Positions 12,558-13,665 of a stretch of 13,665 nucleotides of DNA are shown here, piece by piece (position 1 is the stretch's first letter; every line of letters starts with the position of its first letter). The stretch covers positions 1-13,665 of the forward strand of contig CALGGX010000460.1 in the NCBI GenBank assembly GCA_937916025.1, in the 5' to 3' direction. Position numbers and translations under genes: made by a program. The stretch is from an uncultured Selenomonadales bacterium. Lineage in GTDB: Bacteria > Bacillota_C > Negativicutes > Selenomonadales > Selenomonadaceae. The notes beneath the pieces were generated by a model. That model was not told the DNA's origin, ran no database searches, and was given only the letters and a program-made list of their open reading frames with translations.

Positions 12558-13665
12558 ACGTCCTCGTCCGCTCCGCGCTTGCGAACCGTAAATTTCAGCG
12601 GCGCGCCTTCAAAGCCGAACGTTTCGCGCAATCGGTTTTCGATGAAGCGAAGATACGAGAAGTGAAACAGCTCCGGCTCGTTGACGAACAACACAAAGCG
12701 CGGCGGGCAAATGTCGGCTTGCGTCATGAAGAAGATTTTGAGTTGCTTGCCCTTCTTCGACGGCGGAGGATTGACCGCGACCGCGTCTCTCAACAATTCA
12801 TTCAACACGCTCGTCTGAATGCGCATTGCATTTTGATCTGCCACGAATTTTACCAATTCCGTCACGCGATTTACTCTCTGCCCCGTCAACGCGGAAATAT
12901 ACAAAACCGGCGCGTATTGCAAAAATCCGAGCTTCTCTCGGAGATCGTCCGTGAAGCGATTCGTCGAGCGATCGTGTTTTTCCGGAAATATATCCCACTT
13001 GTTGACGACAAGCACGCAGCCCTTGCCGGAGTCATGCGCGTAGCCGGCGATTTTTGCATCCTGCTCCGTAATGCCGACGGGAGCTTCGATCAACATCAAA
13101 ACCACATCGGAACGGTCAACTGCTCGAAGTGCTCGCATAACGCTGTAATGTTCGATCGGTTCATCTATCTTTGCTTTTCGACGCATTCCAGCAGTATCGA
13201 TCAAAGTGAATTTCGTCTCGTCCTGAGTGAAGTGAGTATCTATTGCGTCTCGAGTTGTTCCAGGCACATCGGACACGATAACTCGTTCCTCGCCGAGAAT
13301 TTTATTCACCAGCGACGATTTTCCAACATTCGGACGACCAATCACAGCGATTTTAATCTCGTCAGGATCTTCTTCATCTGCGGAAGCATCTGGGAAATTT
13401 TTAACGATTTCATCTAAAAAATCGCCGAAATTCAAAGCATTTGCCGCGGCAATTCCAATCGGATCTCCCAAACCGAGATTGTAAAATTCATAAACATCGG
13501 CTTCCTGCTTCGGGCTGTCGATTTTGTTGACCGCGAGCACCACGGGCTTTTTCGCCGTGCGGAGCATCCGCGCCACTTCCTCGTCCGTCGAGGTCACGCC
13601 CGCGCGCCCGTCCGTGACGAATACGATCACGTCAGCCTCGTCGATAGCGATCTGCGCCTGCTCGC
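12554..13665 (-). CDS. der: Ribosome-assembly GTPase Der (EngA), 5' end cut by window edge
   Basis: About 369 C-terminal residues are visible of an expected ~440. The frame is open to the right edge (EQAQIAIDEADVIVFVTDGRAG), so the real start lies outside. The first GTPase domain contributes only its later motifs, including the G4 NKID. The second is complete: G1 GRPNVGKSS, G2 in VPGTTRDAIDT, G3 DTAGM, G4 NKWD and G5 SAL. The C-terminal KH-like domain follows (about the last 80 residues: PPPSKKGKQLKIFFMTQADICPP). Two tandem G domains plus KH are unique to Der, a cytoplasmic GTPase needed for 50S subunit maturation. The short acidic linker DASADEEDPDE separates the G domains. A stretch at about 13080-13450 has lower GC and different codon choices from the rest of the gene. 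The stop codon overlaps the -35 box of the next gene's promoter. Confidence 0.95.
   Translation of the reverse strand, partial: EQAQIAIDEADVIVFVTDGRAGVTSTDEEVARMLRTAKKPVVLAVNKIDSPKQEADVYEFYNLGLGDPIGIAAANALNFGDFLDEIVKNFPDASADEEDPDEIKIAVIGRPNVGKSSLVNKILGEERVIVSDVPGTTRDAIDTHFTQDETKFTLIDTAGMRRKAKIDEPIEHYSVMRALRAVDRSDVVLMLIEAPVGITEQDAKIAGYAHDSGKGCVLVVNKWDIFPEKHDRSTNRFTDDLREKLGFLQYAPVLYISALTGQRVNRVTELVKFVADQNAMRIQTSVLNELLRDAVAVNPPPSKKGKQLKIFFMTQADICPPRFVLFVNEPELFHFSYLRFIENRLRETFGFEGAPLKFTVRKRGADEDV

Noticed and set aside
12524..13417. Plus-strand open frame opposite der
   Set aside because: Antisense shadow of a highly conserved GTPase; no motifs of its own.

Overview
This 13.7-kb window comes from a bacterial chromosome, and every gene I can support lies on the minus strand. 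The coordinates therefore run opposite to transcription. The mix suggests a diderm (outer-membrane-bearing) relative of the Firmicutes, perhaps Negativicutes-like. The pointers are CDP-3,6-dideoxyhexose genes of the kind used in O-antigens or other surface glycans, a stand-alone AICAR transformylase without the cyclohydrolase domain, AAGGAG-type ribosome binding sites and TGATATAAT promoters. This placement is an inference with modest confidence.

In order of transcription (right to left): (1) the 3' five-sixths of der, a ribosome-assembly GTPase, cut by the window edge. (2) A 153-aa Gln/Ala/Gly-rich protein of unknown function with its own promoter (overlapping the der stop codon) and its own intrinsic terminator. 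(3) A new promoter followed by a tightly packed run: stand-alone AICAR transformylase, two-domain glycosyltransferase, rfbF, rfbG, rfbH, a YerE-like thiamine-diphosphate enzyme and a DRE-TIM aldolase fused to a C-terminal Rossmann-like domain. (4) A third promoter, then an aldose-1-epimerase-family gene. (5) cydD, an ABC exporter subunit, cut by the left edge.

RfbF makes CDP-glucose, RfbG dehydrates it to the 4-keto-6-deoxy sugar, and RfbH removes the C3 hydroxyl. The YerE-like enzyme would then add a two-carbon acetyl branch from pyruvate to the 4-keto carbon. The aldolase is the unexplained partner: it probably edits, extends or supplies that branch, so the product may be an undescribed branched or higher-carbon deoxysugar. 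The glycosyltransferase at the head of the run is a candidate for transferring it. The E3 reductase expected to serve RfbH and a YerF-like reductase are not in the window.

A second theme is an AT-rich repeat family present at three loci (about 1303-1414, 8248-8285 and 9075-9131). Copies flank rfbF in opposite orientations, one copy supplies the ribosome binding site of rfbF, and one forms the first codons of cydD. No stretch longer than about 115 bases lacks a gene, and I see no tRNA, rRNA, CRISPR array or insertion sequence.
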